Shown here piece after piece: positions 10,564 through 20,644 of a DNA stretch of 64,000 bases. Every line of letters begins with the position of its first letter. Position 1 is the stretch's first letter. The position numbers and the translations under genes were made by a program. The notes under the pieces were generated by a model, which made no database searches, was not told the origin of the DNA, and worked only from the letters and a program-made list of their open reading frames with translations. Origin of the DNA: Bacteroidia bacterium (lineage in GTDB: Bacteria; Bacteroidota; Bacteroidia; UBA4408); contig JADLFI010000004.1 of NCBI GenBank assembly GCA_020845635.1, forward strand, positions 124,001 to 188,000, in the 5' to 3' direction.

Positions 10564-13500
10564 ATGAAAAACAACTACGATGAAACAAGAAGCCCATGGC
10601 TTTCTATTAAAAGGTTTACGTTAGTAATTGCGTTCTTAAGCATTTCGATTTTAACTGCCAGAGCAACCAATTACTACACATTTGCCAGTGGTGACTGGAG
10701 CAGTGCTTCTATTTGGACCACAGACCCTACAGGTTTAACCTCAGTAAGCCCGGCAGTTCCCGGAGCATCAGATGCAGTATTTATTGTTAATAATAAAACT
10801 GTAACCAATACAGTTACTGCTCGTACAGTTGTAAGTACCTTTATACAAGCTAATGCTACTTTGGATCTTGGCACGTTAACCGGAAATAATTTAGGAACGG
10901 TTACCGGTCAAGGACGATTAAAAATTGGCTCAAATACCTTTCCTGGTGGTACTTTTACCGGATTTGTTTCTGCTTCAGGAGGAATGGTAGAGTATTACGA
11001 TATTACAGGGAATTTGCCAACACAGCTAACATATAATCACTTAAAAATTTCAAATAGTACAGCATCTGGCAATAATTGTGTTCTAGTAAACGGAACTAAC
11101 CCTACCAATTATACCATTAACGGTAACTTAATTCTTGAAAATACTGGTTCAGGCTCATTGCAAGTTACATTAGGAAATGCGGCTACCAATATTATCAATC
11201 TTAATGTTAACAAAAGCGTTAGCGTATCCTCAGGAGTTCGTTTTCAGGCAGGAGTTTTTAATGCCATTCATAATTTAATAGTACGTCAGGATTTCACTAA
11301 TAACGGATTGGTTCAATTTAGTAACTCGTTACAGTGGAATGCCTCAACCAACGGAGCTGTAAATTTAAAATTTGATGGCACAGGAAATAGTACATTATCT
11401 TGTAATTCAGCAACTAATTTATATACCTTAATAGTAAATAAAGGAATTGATGCCGGAACAACTTTGCAAGTTAACTCTTCTGCTGTAGGGAATTTAGAAT
11501 TTTATACAGATGCAGATGCCTTACAATTAAACATAGGTACAGTTAAATTTGGAGTAAATAATACAATTAGTAGAGTAAATGGTGGAGGAATGTTTACAAT
11601 ACCAAATATAGCTCGTTTATGGGTTGACGGAGCTAACTTCCTTTTAAATGGTTCGGCAAGCGGAGTTCAAGTTAATGGTGAATATAAAATAACAGCAGGA
11701 GAATTTTCTATTGGAAATGAAGGATTAATATTAGGATTTACCGGTTTAATTTCAATTGATGGTGGGGTAAGTACCGTAGAAAAGGTTCGTCCTTCAACCG
11801 GAGTTGGAACTCATTTTGGTTCGTTTAGCATTACCTCAGGTATTATTAATGTTGATGGCTCAACCGCAGGGTCGGGAAGTTCAGATTTTCCGCGTTTTAG
11901 TATTCCTTACCCTAACCAAGGGGTATATTTATTAGGAGGAACAATAAATATTGCTAACCCTGAAACCGGCACTGCTTTAGGAGGTGGTATTTTAATTGGG
12001 TGTAATAATTATACGGTATCGAATGGTACTATCAATATTACCATTCCTGCTTCATCAACTAATTTTATTGTTAACTCCTCTATACCTTTAAATAATGTAT
12101 ATGTATATAAGAATGGAGCCGGAAGTGCAAAATTGGTTCTTGACGACCAACCAATCGGTGCAGGTATTAGTTTATCTTCACCTGTTGCAGCTAAGCCTTT
12201 AAGCATTAATTCCGACTTAGTTTTAGTTACCGGAAATAATCCTGAATTTAAAACCAATAACCATAATGTTTCGGTAAAAAGAAATTTCTCTATAAATATT
12301 GGAACTACTTATACCCCTCAAAACAATACTACAACTTTTAATGGTACAACCACTCAGTATTTTACCTTAAACGGTACCATTACCGGTGGTATGTATAATG
12401 TAACCATTGATAAGCCACTTACAGTAACTTGCTTTTTGAGTGGTTCTGCAACCTCTTTAGATATTAATAATAACTTACAAGTTTTGGTAGGAACGTTCCA
12501 CAATAATGGCAAAAAAGTTAATCTATTAGGAAATTCTTATATTTCAGGATTAGCTAATGGATTGGGGCAGTGGACAGTAAACGGAACCGGAGCTCAAACT
12601 ATTGGCGGTAACGGGGCAGGAAGAATTGAAAAACTAACCATTAACAAATCAAGCGGAACAACCACCTTAGTAGCCAGTCTTCAAATTGAACAAGAATTAC
12701 GTTTGGCTAATGGTTCATTAGATATCGGATTAAATACCTTAACCTTTACTCCGGTAACCAAAGTGTATGATGATGTAACCGGAACCGGAACTAGTTTTAG
12801 TAACACTAAAATGATAAATACAGATGGTGTTCCATCAACCGGTGGTTTAAGAAAAAGATTTACCAGCGTATATGATGAGTTTTTGTATCCTTTAGGAACA
12901 GCCAATAAATATACTCCTGCCTTTATTAAAATTGACGGATTGGCAACTACTTATGGTTATATTACCATTAGAGCCGTAAATAACGAACATCCTGTGGTTA
13001 CAGCTAGTAATCAATCATTAAAATATTACTGGAAAACTACAAGCACAGGGTTTAATTTAGGTTCTGCTAATGTTGAACATTATTATACTTATGATGAAAC
13101 GGATGTTGTTACAGGTGTTGGAGTTGATGAATCAGAATATGTTGCAGCCTACTATTTACCAAATAATGTCGTTTGGGTAACAGGAGACGTTACAGAAGTA
13201 GATGAAACTACAAATACTATATTTATTGACCCTAACGTATTTGGCCAAGTGCTTGATGGTGAGTTTACTGCCGGAGATAGAGATCCTGATGATCCTTTCC
13301 AAGATGTAATTGCATTTTATTCTATTAAAGACGGTGATTGGGATGATAACAATCTTGCCACTACTCCATGGTCGGTTATTGGACATGGAGGAGCACCAAC
13401 CAATTTAACCCCTGCTTCAAATAATCCTGTTTTTGTAGGAGATGGTATTTCTTACAACCATACAGTTAGTGTATCTAATAATGGTGCCAAAGCAGGTAAT

Positions 13501-16500
13501 TTATTTATTGGTGGAGGGTCAACTCTCGATATTGGAAGTACAACAGGACATAACTTCTCAGTATTAAACGGGTATGGAATAACTGGTTCGGGGAAATTAA
13601 GAATTTCCTCTTCAGCAGGTACTGCTGTATTCCCTGCCGGAGATTTTGGACTGTTTTTATCCAACATGGGAGGTATAGTTGAATATTATACCAACGGTGT
13701 TAGTTTTACTATTCCAACAGTTTCTGACTTGCCATCAGCAATGGTATTAAGTAATTACAATTATTTAAATATTGTCCCTGAGTTTGGTCTTACTATAACC
13801 ATGCCTGACATTGATTTAACCCTATATAATAACTTTAAAATGTTAGGTGCGGGTAGGTGTTACTTAAATAGTGCAAGTTCGAAAATACTTACTGCTAATT
13901 TAGGGATGAACTTCTTCTCAGGAGCTACTCAATTTAGAAATAATTTCTCTCAAACCTTAAATGTAAACGGTGGCTTTAATATTTATGCAGGTGCCCGCTT
14001 TGAAGTTGCTACTGCAGGTACAGCGGTTGTAAACTATCTAAACCACAACGGTTCAATATCCAACAATGGTGTGTTAGACTTTAATGCAGGTTCAGGAAGA
14101 GTTTGTGAATATTTATCTTACGGTACCGGAAATAGAAGTTTATCCGGAACAAACAATGCTGCATATACTGAATTGTATAAGTTTACACTAAACAGAGGAG
14201 TTTCTCCAGTTAACGAGTATAATGTTGATGTTAAAGGTAATTTTGTTACTCCAACCAACGGATGGCTAATCCTTCAAAACGGAACAATGAAGTTCTCTAA
14301 CGGATACAATTTAACCTTAACTGATCAACCGGAATTATATACTATTCCAGCTACTGCCAAGTTGCAAGTAAATCATTCAAGCTGTATAGTTAATATTGGT
14401 ACTGCCGATGACGATTTAGCTGATTTAATGTTAATCGGAAAATTACAAATAGATAATGGTATTGTAAATATTGGTAGTGGAGGTAATTCGGCCAATAATG
14501 ATATTGAATATTCGGCTAATGGTTTACCTGAAATTGAAGTTAAAGGAAGTGGTGCTTTATATGTAAATGGACAAATTCGTAGAAACTTATCTTTATTGAA
14601 CGGTTCATTAGTATATAAGCAAACAGGTAACAGTAGTGTAGTAATTAGTGGGTCTAATGCATCTCCATCACGCGGTAAGCTGGAAATTGCCAATTTTGGA
14701 AGTGTATTTAATATGAGCGATGACGCCACATTAAGATTAATAAGAGGAGGTGGTACATCATACGGAGATATTTATTTACATGCTTCATCATACAATGTTG
14801 ATGGAGGTACAATAATATGCCAACAAGGAAGTTTAGGTGCAGCACAAACCTATTCAATAGATGCCATTGCCCCTATATTTAATTTAAATGTTAATGGTAA
14901 TACAGGAGTATTTACAGCTACTGCTAAAGCAATCAACAACCCATTGACAATTAAAGGTACTTTGTCGTTGGATAATGATTTTAGTTACTTTAATGCCAAT
15001 GGTATTGATGTTAATATTGAAGGTAACTTAGAGAATAATAATAGCTCTGCTGTTACAGGGATTAATGCCGGAGGTTATAAATCAGGTACTGATGATCAGG
15101 TTACAACTTTCTCATCTAGCACAAATAACCAATTAATAACCGGTATGACAGGTAATTTAACCAACTTTGCCAATTTAAAGATTAACAATACTGCAGCATC
15201 AGGTACTGTTTCTTTAAGTGTTAATACCAATATCAGAGTTAATACTGATTTAATATTAACCAAAGGTACTTTACAAGATGGCGGTAACACAATTACAAGT
15301 ATTGGTGACATTGAAAATAGTGCCCAACACGCCAGTACAGGTTCAGGAAAGATTATCTGCCAAGGCCCTGTAAAACAATATATTGGTGGTAACGGTACCG
15401 GAAAATTCGGAAACTTAACTATTGATAATATTTTAGGAGTATCTATGACTGCATCGCAAACAGTAAATAATATTCTGAATCTAAATAATGGTTCGTTATT
15501 TATTGATGCATACTTATTAAGATTGACCGAGGATGCCTCTGTAGCTGGAACATTTAGTGGATTCCGTATGATTCAAACTAATGGTTTACTGGGAGATAGT
15601 GGGGTAGTTAAAATGTTTAATACAGGAACTGCTAATTTCACTTTCCCTGTAGGTAGTGATGTTGACTATATGCCTGTTCAGTACAATATTACCGCTAATA
15701 CCGCCCCTGGAAGTATCCGTGTGGCTCCTGTTAACTCTAAACACCCTGCAACTACAGATCCACTTGATTTAGAGTTGTTTTATTTCTGGGTAGTTAGAGG
15801 CACCGGTTTTGCAGGACTTAACATTGATCACACATATAATTATAAAGATATTTTTGTTAATGGAAACGAAAGTGCTTATGTAACCGGTAGATTTGTTGCA
15901 CCGCAATGGGTACCTGCTGGCGGTATTCCGTTAACCGTTGATGCTGTTGCCAATACAATGACATTGACAGGAGTAAATTATATTGATGGAGATTATACTT
16001 GTGGAGAATCCTCAGAATTTCAATTTATCGAAACTTTGTACAGTAGAAATGCTACTTTAGGTGGTGATTGGGATGATGGAAATACTTGGTCTGTATCAGG
16101 TCATGCCGGAGGTGCTTCAGGAATTACTCCTACTTATCATAATGTAATTATTGCAAGTGGTCATACAGTTGAAGTTAATAACGATGGACGTACATGTTCT
16201 ATATTGCATAACGATGGTACTTTAGATTTAAAAGATAAAATATTAAACGTTTTCGGATACGGTGAAGGAACCGGTTTAATGAGAATTAAAGCTTCAGCAT
16301 CTACTAACTATGTATTCCCTTCAGGAGATTTCAACTTGTTTACTTCAAGTACAGGTGGAACAGTTGAGTACTATGGAACTCAATCAGGTAATATTTTACC
16401 GCATTTGGTATATAATAATTTATTATTTACAGGAAATAGTACTAAAGTATTAAGTAATATTAATATTACAGTAAATGGAGATTTGACCATCAGCGATGGT

Positions 16501-18891
16501 GTTGTAGATAATAGCGTTTTCAATAAAGATATAAGTATTCATAAGAATTGGAATAATAATGTAAGTTCATCTGCCTTTGTTCCTGGTAGTGGAAGTGTAA
16601 ACTTTATTGGTGCATCTCAAGTAATCGGAGGAACTTCCTCAACAGTGTTTAACCATATTAAAATTGATGGCTCGGGAGTAAAATCGCTTGCCCAGCCGAT
16701 TGCTGCCAATGGAAATATTTTAATTGACGCTGGTACTTTTGATGTTTCATCTAGTAATTTAGGTGTTGACCTTAAAGGGAACTTTACTAACAATGCAACA
16801 TTTAATTCTCGCGAAGGCTTAGTAACTTTAAATGGTTCTACATCGCAACAGATACTTAACGGAACTACACATACTGCTTTCTTTGATCTTACTTTAAATA
16901 ACCCTATGGGTGCTAAGTTAGGAATAATTGATACCTTGAAGAACACCTTAACTGTATCATCAGGTACATTTGATTTCAGCCCATACAGATTAATCTTAAA
17001 GTCAACATTAACTAGAACAGCTCGTATTGCTCCATTAATTACCGGTGATGTTACTGGCGATATTACCATGGAACGCTTAGCTCCAGGGCCTAATACAGGT
17101 TGGGCTATTTTAGGAACTCCGGTTAAGAATGCTAAAATCAACCAGTGGACAGATGATTTCCCTACTTCAGGTTTTGTTGGTTCAACGGGTAATGCCGGAG
17201 GGTTTATTTCTATCTGGACTTATTTAGAGTTTGATTTGGCTGCTTTTGATTCACCTACTTCATATACACCTGTTACTAATGCCAATGTTGATGATATTAC
17301 TCCGGGTACAGGTTATTGGGTGTATTTAGGTACAGGTTATGTTTCAACATTAGATATTTTAATGGACGTTACCGGTCCTACAACTAAAGGCTTCTTCGAT
17401 TTTGGGGTTACTTTCTCTTCAAGCGGAAGTTTAGATGATGATGGTTTCAATATGGTAGCTAATCCTTATCCTTCTGCCATTGATTGGGATAGTCCTAGTT
17501 GGACAAAAACAAATGTTGAAGATGCTATTTATTTTTGGCAAACAGATCTTCATCAGTATGCTACTTATATTAGTGGTGTAGGCGTAAATGGCGCCAGCAA
17601 TTTAATTCCTTCTTCTCAGGGATTCTTTGTTAAAACCAATAATTTAAGTTGTGCATTACAAGCTAATGAGAATGTAAAAGTTGCCGGAAATCCTGTATTT
17701 ATTAAGTCTTCCGGAGCCTTAAGTAATGGTTCTATATTAAGAATGAAAGTTGAAGGTAATAACTTTAAAGACGAAGCTGTGTTGAGATTTGCTCAAGATG
17801 CATCTGTAGGATTTGATGGTAAAATGGACGCTTATAAACTTTATAGCACTAATACAGATGTTCCTTCAATTGGAATTGTTACAGCAAACAAAGATTTAAG
17901 TGTAAATACTTTACCAAACGACCTGGCTGAGATTTTAGTTCCTTTAAGAGTTACTGTAGGCGTAAGCGGAAATTATTCTTTGAGTTTTGATGGTTTGGAT
18001 ATTTTTGACAACGCTTCATGTGTAGTGTTTGAGGATTTGAAAACTGGGTCTAAAACAGATATCCATAATGTTGGAACTTATCAATTCTATATGGATAATA
18101 ATACTACGGCTCCTCGTTTTATGATTCATATTACCAAGAAACCTGCCTTAACAGTGAGCAATTCATCATGCTCTAATTTAGCAGATGGTAGTATTAATAT
18201 CAATAATCCAAACAATATTGGAACGTGGAACTACTCTGTAAAAGACGATAACGGTCAAGTTATTGCCAATAATACTGTTGCCAATGCTAGTACTGTTAAC
18301 GGTTTAAGCGCAGGAACATACTATGTTACTTACACTAATCATTCAAATTGTGGTTCAATAGAAGATGTTGTAGTTATTTCATCAGATATTGCCATGAACT
18401 ACACATTAACGGCTACAACCCCTGTAGAAGTGGCTAATGGAATTAAAGTTGATTATAGCGTAAATAACAGCACTGAAGGTGTTCAGTATATTTGGAACTT
18501 TGGTGATGGCGTAATTGAAGAAGGCGGTGCTCAAATGTCTCATATTTATACTAATTCAGGAGTTCAAAATGTACAGGTTACAATAGTTGACGGTACTTGC
18601 ACCGAAACATTATCACAAGCGGTTACTTTAATCTCTGATAAATTTAAAGACTCTAAGGCTCCGGTGGTTTCTAAATCAGTTGAGAACTTTATAGTTAACT
18701 TTAACTTTGAGAATACAACTTCAGTAAATATTCAGGTTGTTGATGTATTAGGTAAAGAGGTAATTCAAGCTATTGAAAAAAATGTAAGTAATGATAGAAT
18801 ATCTATCCCTACAACTCAATTGAGCAATGGTGTGTATTTCTTAAATATCAGATATAACAATCAAACCTCTACTACCAAATTAACCAAATAA
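10564..18891 (+). CDS. giant (~2775 aa) secreted modular protein with PKD-like domain and T9SS C-terminal sorting domain
   Basis: Likely ATG at 10564 (track start 10531 is TTG) followed by signal peptide KRFTLVIAFLSISILTARA; three GDW...GG.VEYY modules; GDGVIEEGGAQMSHIYTNSGVQNVQVTIVDG PKD-like; C-term VVDVLGKEVIQ...LSNGVYFLNIRYNNQTSTTKLTK. Confidence 0.88.
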   Translation: MKNNYDETRSPWLSIKRFTLVIAFLSISILTARATNYYTFASGDWSSASIWTTDPTGLTSVSPAVPGASDAVFIVNNKTVTNTVTARTVVSTFIQANATLDLGTLTGNNLGTVTGQGRLKIGSNTFPGGTFTGFVSASGGMVEYYDITGNLPTQLTYNHLKISNSTASGNNCVLVNGTNPTNYTINGNLILENTGSGSLQVTLGNAATNIINLNVNKSVSVSSGVRFQAGVFNAIHNLIVRQDFTNNGLVQFSNSLQWNASTNGAVNLKFDGTGNSTLSCNSATNLYTLIVNKGIDAGTTLQVNSSAVGNLEFYTDADALQLNIGTVKFGVNNTISRVNGGGMFTIPNIARLWVDGANFLLNGSASGVQVNGEYKITAGEFSIGNEGLILGFTGLISIDGGVSTVEKVRPSTGVGTHFGSFSITSGIINVDGSTAGSGSSDFPRFSIPYPNQGVYLLGGTINIANPETGTALGGGILIGCNNYTVSNGTINITIPASSTNFIVNSSIPLNNVYVYKNGAGSAKLVLDDQPIGAGISLSSPVAAKPLSINSDLVLVTGNNPEFKTNNHNVSVKRNFSINIGTTYTPQNNTTTFNGTTTQYFTLNGTITGGMYNVTIDKPLTVTCFLSGSATSLDINNNLQVLVGTFHNNGKKVNLLGNSYISGLANGLGQWTVNGTGAQTIGGNGAGRIEKLTINKSSGTTTLVASLQIEQELRLANGSLDIGLNTLTFTPVTKVYDDVTGTGTSFSNTKMINTDGVPSTGGLRKRFTSVYDEFLYPLGTANKYTPAFIKIDGLATTYGYITIRAVNNEHPVVTASNQSLKYYWKTTSTGFNLGSANVEHYYTYDETDVVTGVGVDESEYVAAYYLPNNVVWVTGDVTEVDETTNTIFIDPNVFGQVLDGEFTAGDRDPDDPFQDVIAFYSIKDGDWDDNNLATTPWSVIGHGGAPTNLTPASNNPVFVGDGISYNHTVSVSNNGAKAGNLFIGGGSTLDIGSTTGHNFSVLNGYGITGSGKLRISSSAGTAVFPAGDFGLFLSNMGGIVEYYTNGVSFTIPTVSDLPSAMVLSNYNYLNIVPEFGLTITMPDIDLTLYNNFKMLGAGRCYLNSASSKILTANLGMNFFSGATQFRNNFSQTLNVNGGFNIYAGARFEVATAGTAVVNYLNHNGSISNNGVLDFNAGSGRVCEYLSYGTGNRSLSGTNNAAYTELYKFTLNRGVSPVNEYNVDVKGNFVTPTNGWLILQNGTMKFSNGYNLTLTDQPELYTIPATAKLQVNHSSCIVNIGTADDDLADLMLIGKLQIDNGIVNIGSGGNSANNDIEYSANGLPEIEVKGSGALYVNGQIRRNLSLLNGSLVYKQTGNSSVVISGSNASPSRGKLEIANFGSVFNMSDDATLRLIRGGGTSYGDIYLHASSYNVDGGTIICQQGSLGAAQTYSIDAIAPIFNLNVNGNTGVFTATAKAINNPLTIKGTLSLDNDFSYFNANGIDVNIEGNLENNNSSAVTGINAGGYKSGTDDQVTTFSSSTNNQLITGMTGNLTNFANLKINNTAASGTVSLSVNTNIRVNTDLILTKGTLQDGGNTITSIGDIENSAQHASTGSGKIICQGPVKQYIGGNGTGKFGNLTIDNILGVSMTASQTVNNILNLNNGSLFIDAYLLRLTEDASVAGTFSGFRMIQTNGLLGDSGVVKMFNTGTANFTFPVGSDVDYMPVQYNITANTAPGSIRVAPVNSKHPATTDPLDLELFYFWVVRGTGFAGLNIDHTYNYKDIFVNGNESAYVTGRFVAPQWVPAGGIPLTVDAVANTMTLTGVNYIDGDYTCGESSEFQFIETLYSRNATLGGDWDDGNTWSVSGHAGGASGITPTYHNVIIASGHTVEVNNDGRTCSILHNDGTLDLKDKILNVFGYGEGTGLMRIKASASTNYVFPSGDFNLFTSSTGGTVEYYGTQSGNILPHLVYNNLLFTGNSTKVLSNINITVNGDLTISDGVVDNSVFNKDISIHKNWNNNVSSSAFVPGSGSVNFIGASQVIGGTSSTVFNHIKIDGSGVKSLAQPIAANGNILIDAGTFDVSSSNLGVDLKGNFTNNATFNSREGLVTLNGSTSQQILNGTTHTAFFDLTLNNPMGAKLGIIDTLKNTLTVSSGTFDFSPYRLILKSTLTRTARIAPLITGDVTGDITMERLAPGPNTGWAILGTPVKNAKINQWTDDFPTSGFVGSTGNAGGFISIWTYLEFDLAAFDSPTSYTPVTNANVDDITPGTGYWVYLGTGYVSTLDILMDVTGPTTKGFFDFGVTFSSSGSLDDDGFNMVANPYPSAIDWDSPSWTKTNVEDAIYFWQTDLHQYATYISGVGVNGASNLIPSSQGFFVKTNNLSCALQANENVKVAGNPVFIKSSGALSNGSILRMKVEGNNFKDEAVLRFAQDASVGFDGKMDAYKLYSTNTDVPSIGIVTANKDLSVNTLPNDLAEILVPLRVTVGVSGNYSLSFDGLDIFDNASCVVFEDLKTGSKTDIHNVGTYQFYMDNNTTAPRFMIHITKKPALTVSNSSCSNLADGSININNPNNIGTWNYSVKDDNGQVIANNTVANASTVNGLSAGTYYVTYTNHSNCGSIEDVVVISSDIAMNYTLTATTPVEVANGIKVDYSVNNSTEGVQYIWNFGDGVIEEGGAQMSHIYTNSGVQNVQVTIVDGTCTETLSQAVTLISDKFKDSKAPVVSKSVENFIVNFNFENTTSVNIQVVDVLGKEVIQAIEKNVSNDRISIPTTQLSNGVYFLNIRYNNQTSTTKLTK

Positions 18892-18904
18892 TTTAGGGAG
18901 TAGC

Positions 18905-18950
18905 TTAAAAACAAAAAAGGAGAGGTTTACCTCTCCTTTTTTGTTTTTAA
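18905..18950. terminator. bidirectional intrinsic terminator between convergent genes
   Basis: Perfect 21-bp stem TTAAAAACAAAAAAGGAGAGG / CCTCTCCTTTTTTGTTTTTAA with 4-nt loop; U-tract on both strands. Confidence 0.9.
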
Positions 18951-18981
18951 ATATATCCGATGTAATTATACACTTATGTTT

Positions 18982-19824
18982 TTATCGAGAAAATATTATC
19001 TTTAATTTAGCCCTAAATCGTTCTTTTAATAGTATTGAATTGTTGGGTTCATGTAAAATTCCCATATATTTTTTTCCTCTATGTATAAAATGCTTGTTAA
19101 AGCCCGACTGGTTAATACCCCATTTTAGCAAGAACTGTTTTCGACCGTCATTCTTTTTTATCTTGCCTGTTGATTTAGCTTGGAAATGGTATATTCTGCT
19201 TTTACTTATGCCTTTAAAGATTCTACATCCTGATTGCCACATTTTCATGGCAAAATCATCATCGCTGCTCATGCCGGGCGAAAATTCAATACTGTAACCT
19301 CCCACCATATTCCATTTTGTTTTGCTAACTATAGTTGGAGGCCATGCCGAGCCTTGCCAATCTGACTTACTAAATGACCGGTAATTCTCTAACAACTGTT
19401 TCTCATTGAAGTTTGAAATATTGTTTCCGAAGTTAGCATTGATAACACACAAATTTCCTGTATCTCTGGGCTCAATTAATGTTCCTGAAAACATAAAATC
19501 ATCATCAGGTAGTTTTTGTATCTCCTCTATAATATATTTGTCCCAAAGCGGACACACATACATGTCATCATTCATATATACAATATAGTCATGCTGTGCC
19601 AGCGCAGCAGCCTGATTAACCGCGTAACATATACCTATATTGTCTGCACTATAAGTGTATTCAATCTGTTCTTCTTTTATGTAATCTAAGGTGCCATCAC
19701 TTCCATCATTTACATGTACAATTATTTGATGTTGATGTGCAGAATTTTTTTTTATACTATTAACACACAACTTAAGATATTCTAAATTATTCCAGGTTGG
19801 TATAACAATTGAAAACATAATCAA
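18982..19824 (-). CDS. glycosyltransferase family 2
   Basis: FSIVIPTWNNLEYLKLCVNSI, VHVNDGSDGTLDYI, YIVYMNDDMYV, PGMSSDDDFAMKMW. Confidence 0.9.
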   Translation of the reverse strand: MIMFSIVIPTWNNLEYLKLCVNSIKKNSAHQHQIIVHVNDGSDGTLDYIKEEQIEYTYSADNIGICYAVNQAAALAQHDYIVYMNDDMYVCPLWDKYIIEEIQKLPDDDFMFSGTLIEPRDTGNLCVINANFGNNISNFNEKQLLENYRSFSKSDWQGSAWPPTIVSKTKWNMVGGYSIEFSPGMSSDDDFAMKMWQSGCRIFKGISKSRIYHFQAKSTGKIKKNDGRKQFLLKWGINQSGFNKHFIHRGKKYMGILHEPNNSILLKERFRAKLKIIFSR

Positions 19825-19886
19825 ATTTAGTCTATTTTTAAGTTATGGATGGCTTTGGAGTACAGCTATTATTTCATTTAATTTGA

Positions 19887-20612
19887 TTAACGTCTAAGTT
19901 CAAAATTTTTGCCTAAATATACACGTCTTACTTGTTCATCAGCTGCCAACTCTTCGGCTGTGCCAGCCTTTAAAATTTGACCTTCAAATAATAGATATGC
20001 CCTCTTAGTAATATTTAATGTTTCGTGAACATTATGGTCCGTAATTAATATACCAATATTTTTTTCTATAAGCTTAGAAACAATGTGCTGAATATCCTCT
20101 ACAGCAATAGGGTCAACACCTGCAAAAGGTTCGTCAAGCAAAATAAATTTTGGACTAACTGCCAAGGCACGAGCTATTTCTGTTCTTCTTCTTTCACCAC
20201 CCGAAAGCACATCACCTCTGTTTTTTCTTACTTTTTGTAAACTAAATTCATTGAGTAATGATTCTAATTTGTCCTTTTGTTCTTCTTTAGACAAGTTTGT
20301 CATTTCAAGAATGGCACTTATGTTATCTTCCACACTTAACTTGCGAAACACCGAAGCCTCTTGGGGCAAATAGCCCACACCAAGTTGTGCACGCTTGTAC
20401 ATAGGCTCTTTGGTAATTTCAAGATTATCCAGAAAGATTCTGCCTGAGTTTGGCTTAATCATTCCTACAGTCATGTAAAATGTGGTGGTTTTACCTGCTC
20501 CATTGGGGCCTAACAAACCTACTATTTCGCCTTGATTAACCTCGAGTGATACATCATTTACAACATATCTGTTTTTATACTTCTTTACTAAGTGTTCGGC
20601 TCTTAAAATCAT
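19887..20612 (-). CDS. lptB: LPS export ABC transporter ATP-binding protein
   Basis: [47 protein letters not shown]...[18 protein letters not shown]...[20 protein letters not shown]. Confidence 0.95.
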   Translation of the reverse strand: MILRAEHLVKKYKNRYVVNDVSLEVNQGEIVGLLGPNGAGKTTTFYMTVGMIKPNSGRIFLDNLEITKEPMYKRAQLGVGYLPQEASVFRKLSVEDNISAILEMTNLSKEEQKDKLESLLNEFSLQKVRKNRGDVLSGGERRRTEIARALAVSPKFILLDEPFAGVDPIAVEDIQHIVSKLIEKNIGILITDHNVHETLNITKRAYLLFEGQILKAGTAEELAADEQVRRVYLGKNFELRR

Positions 20613-20644
20613 TTTATGTTGAATTATTTTTTGGCAAAAATAGT

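Noticed and set aside
10674-17141. Several - strand ORFs (e.g. 16617-17141, 14373-14729) inside the giant gene
   Set aside because: Antisense open frames created by the biased codon usage of the + strand gene; no recognisable motifs, signal peptides or RBS/promoters.
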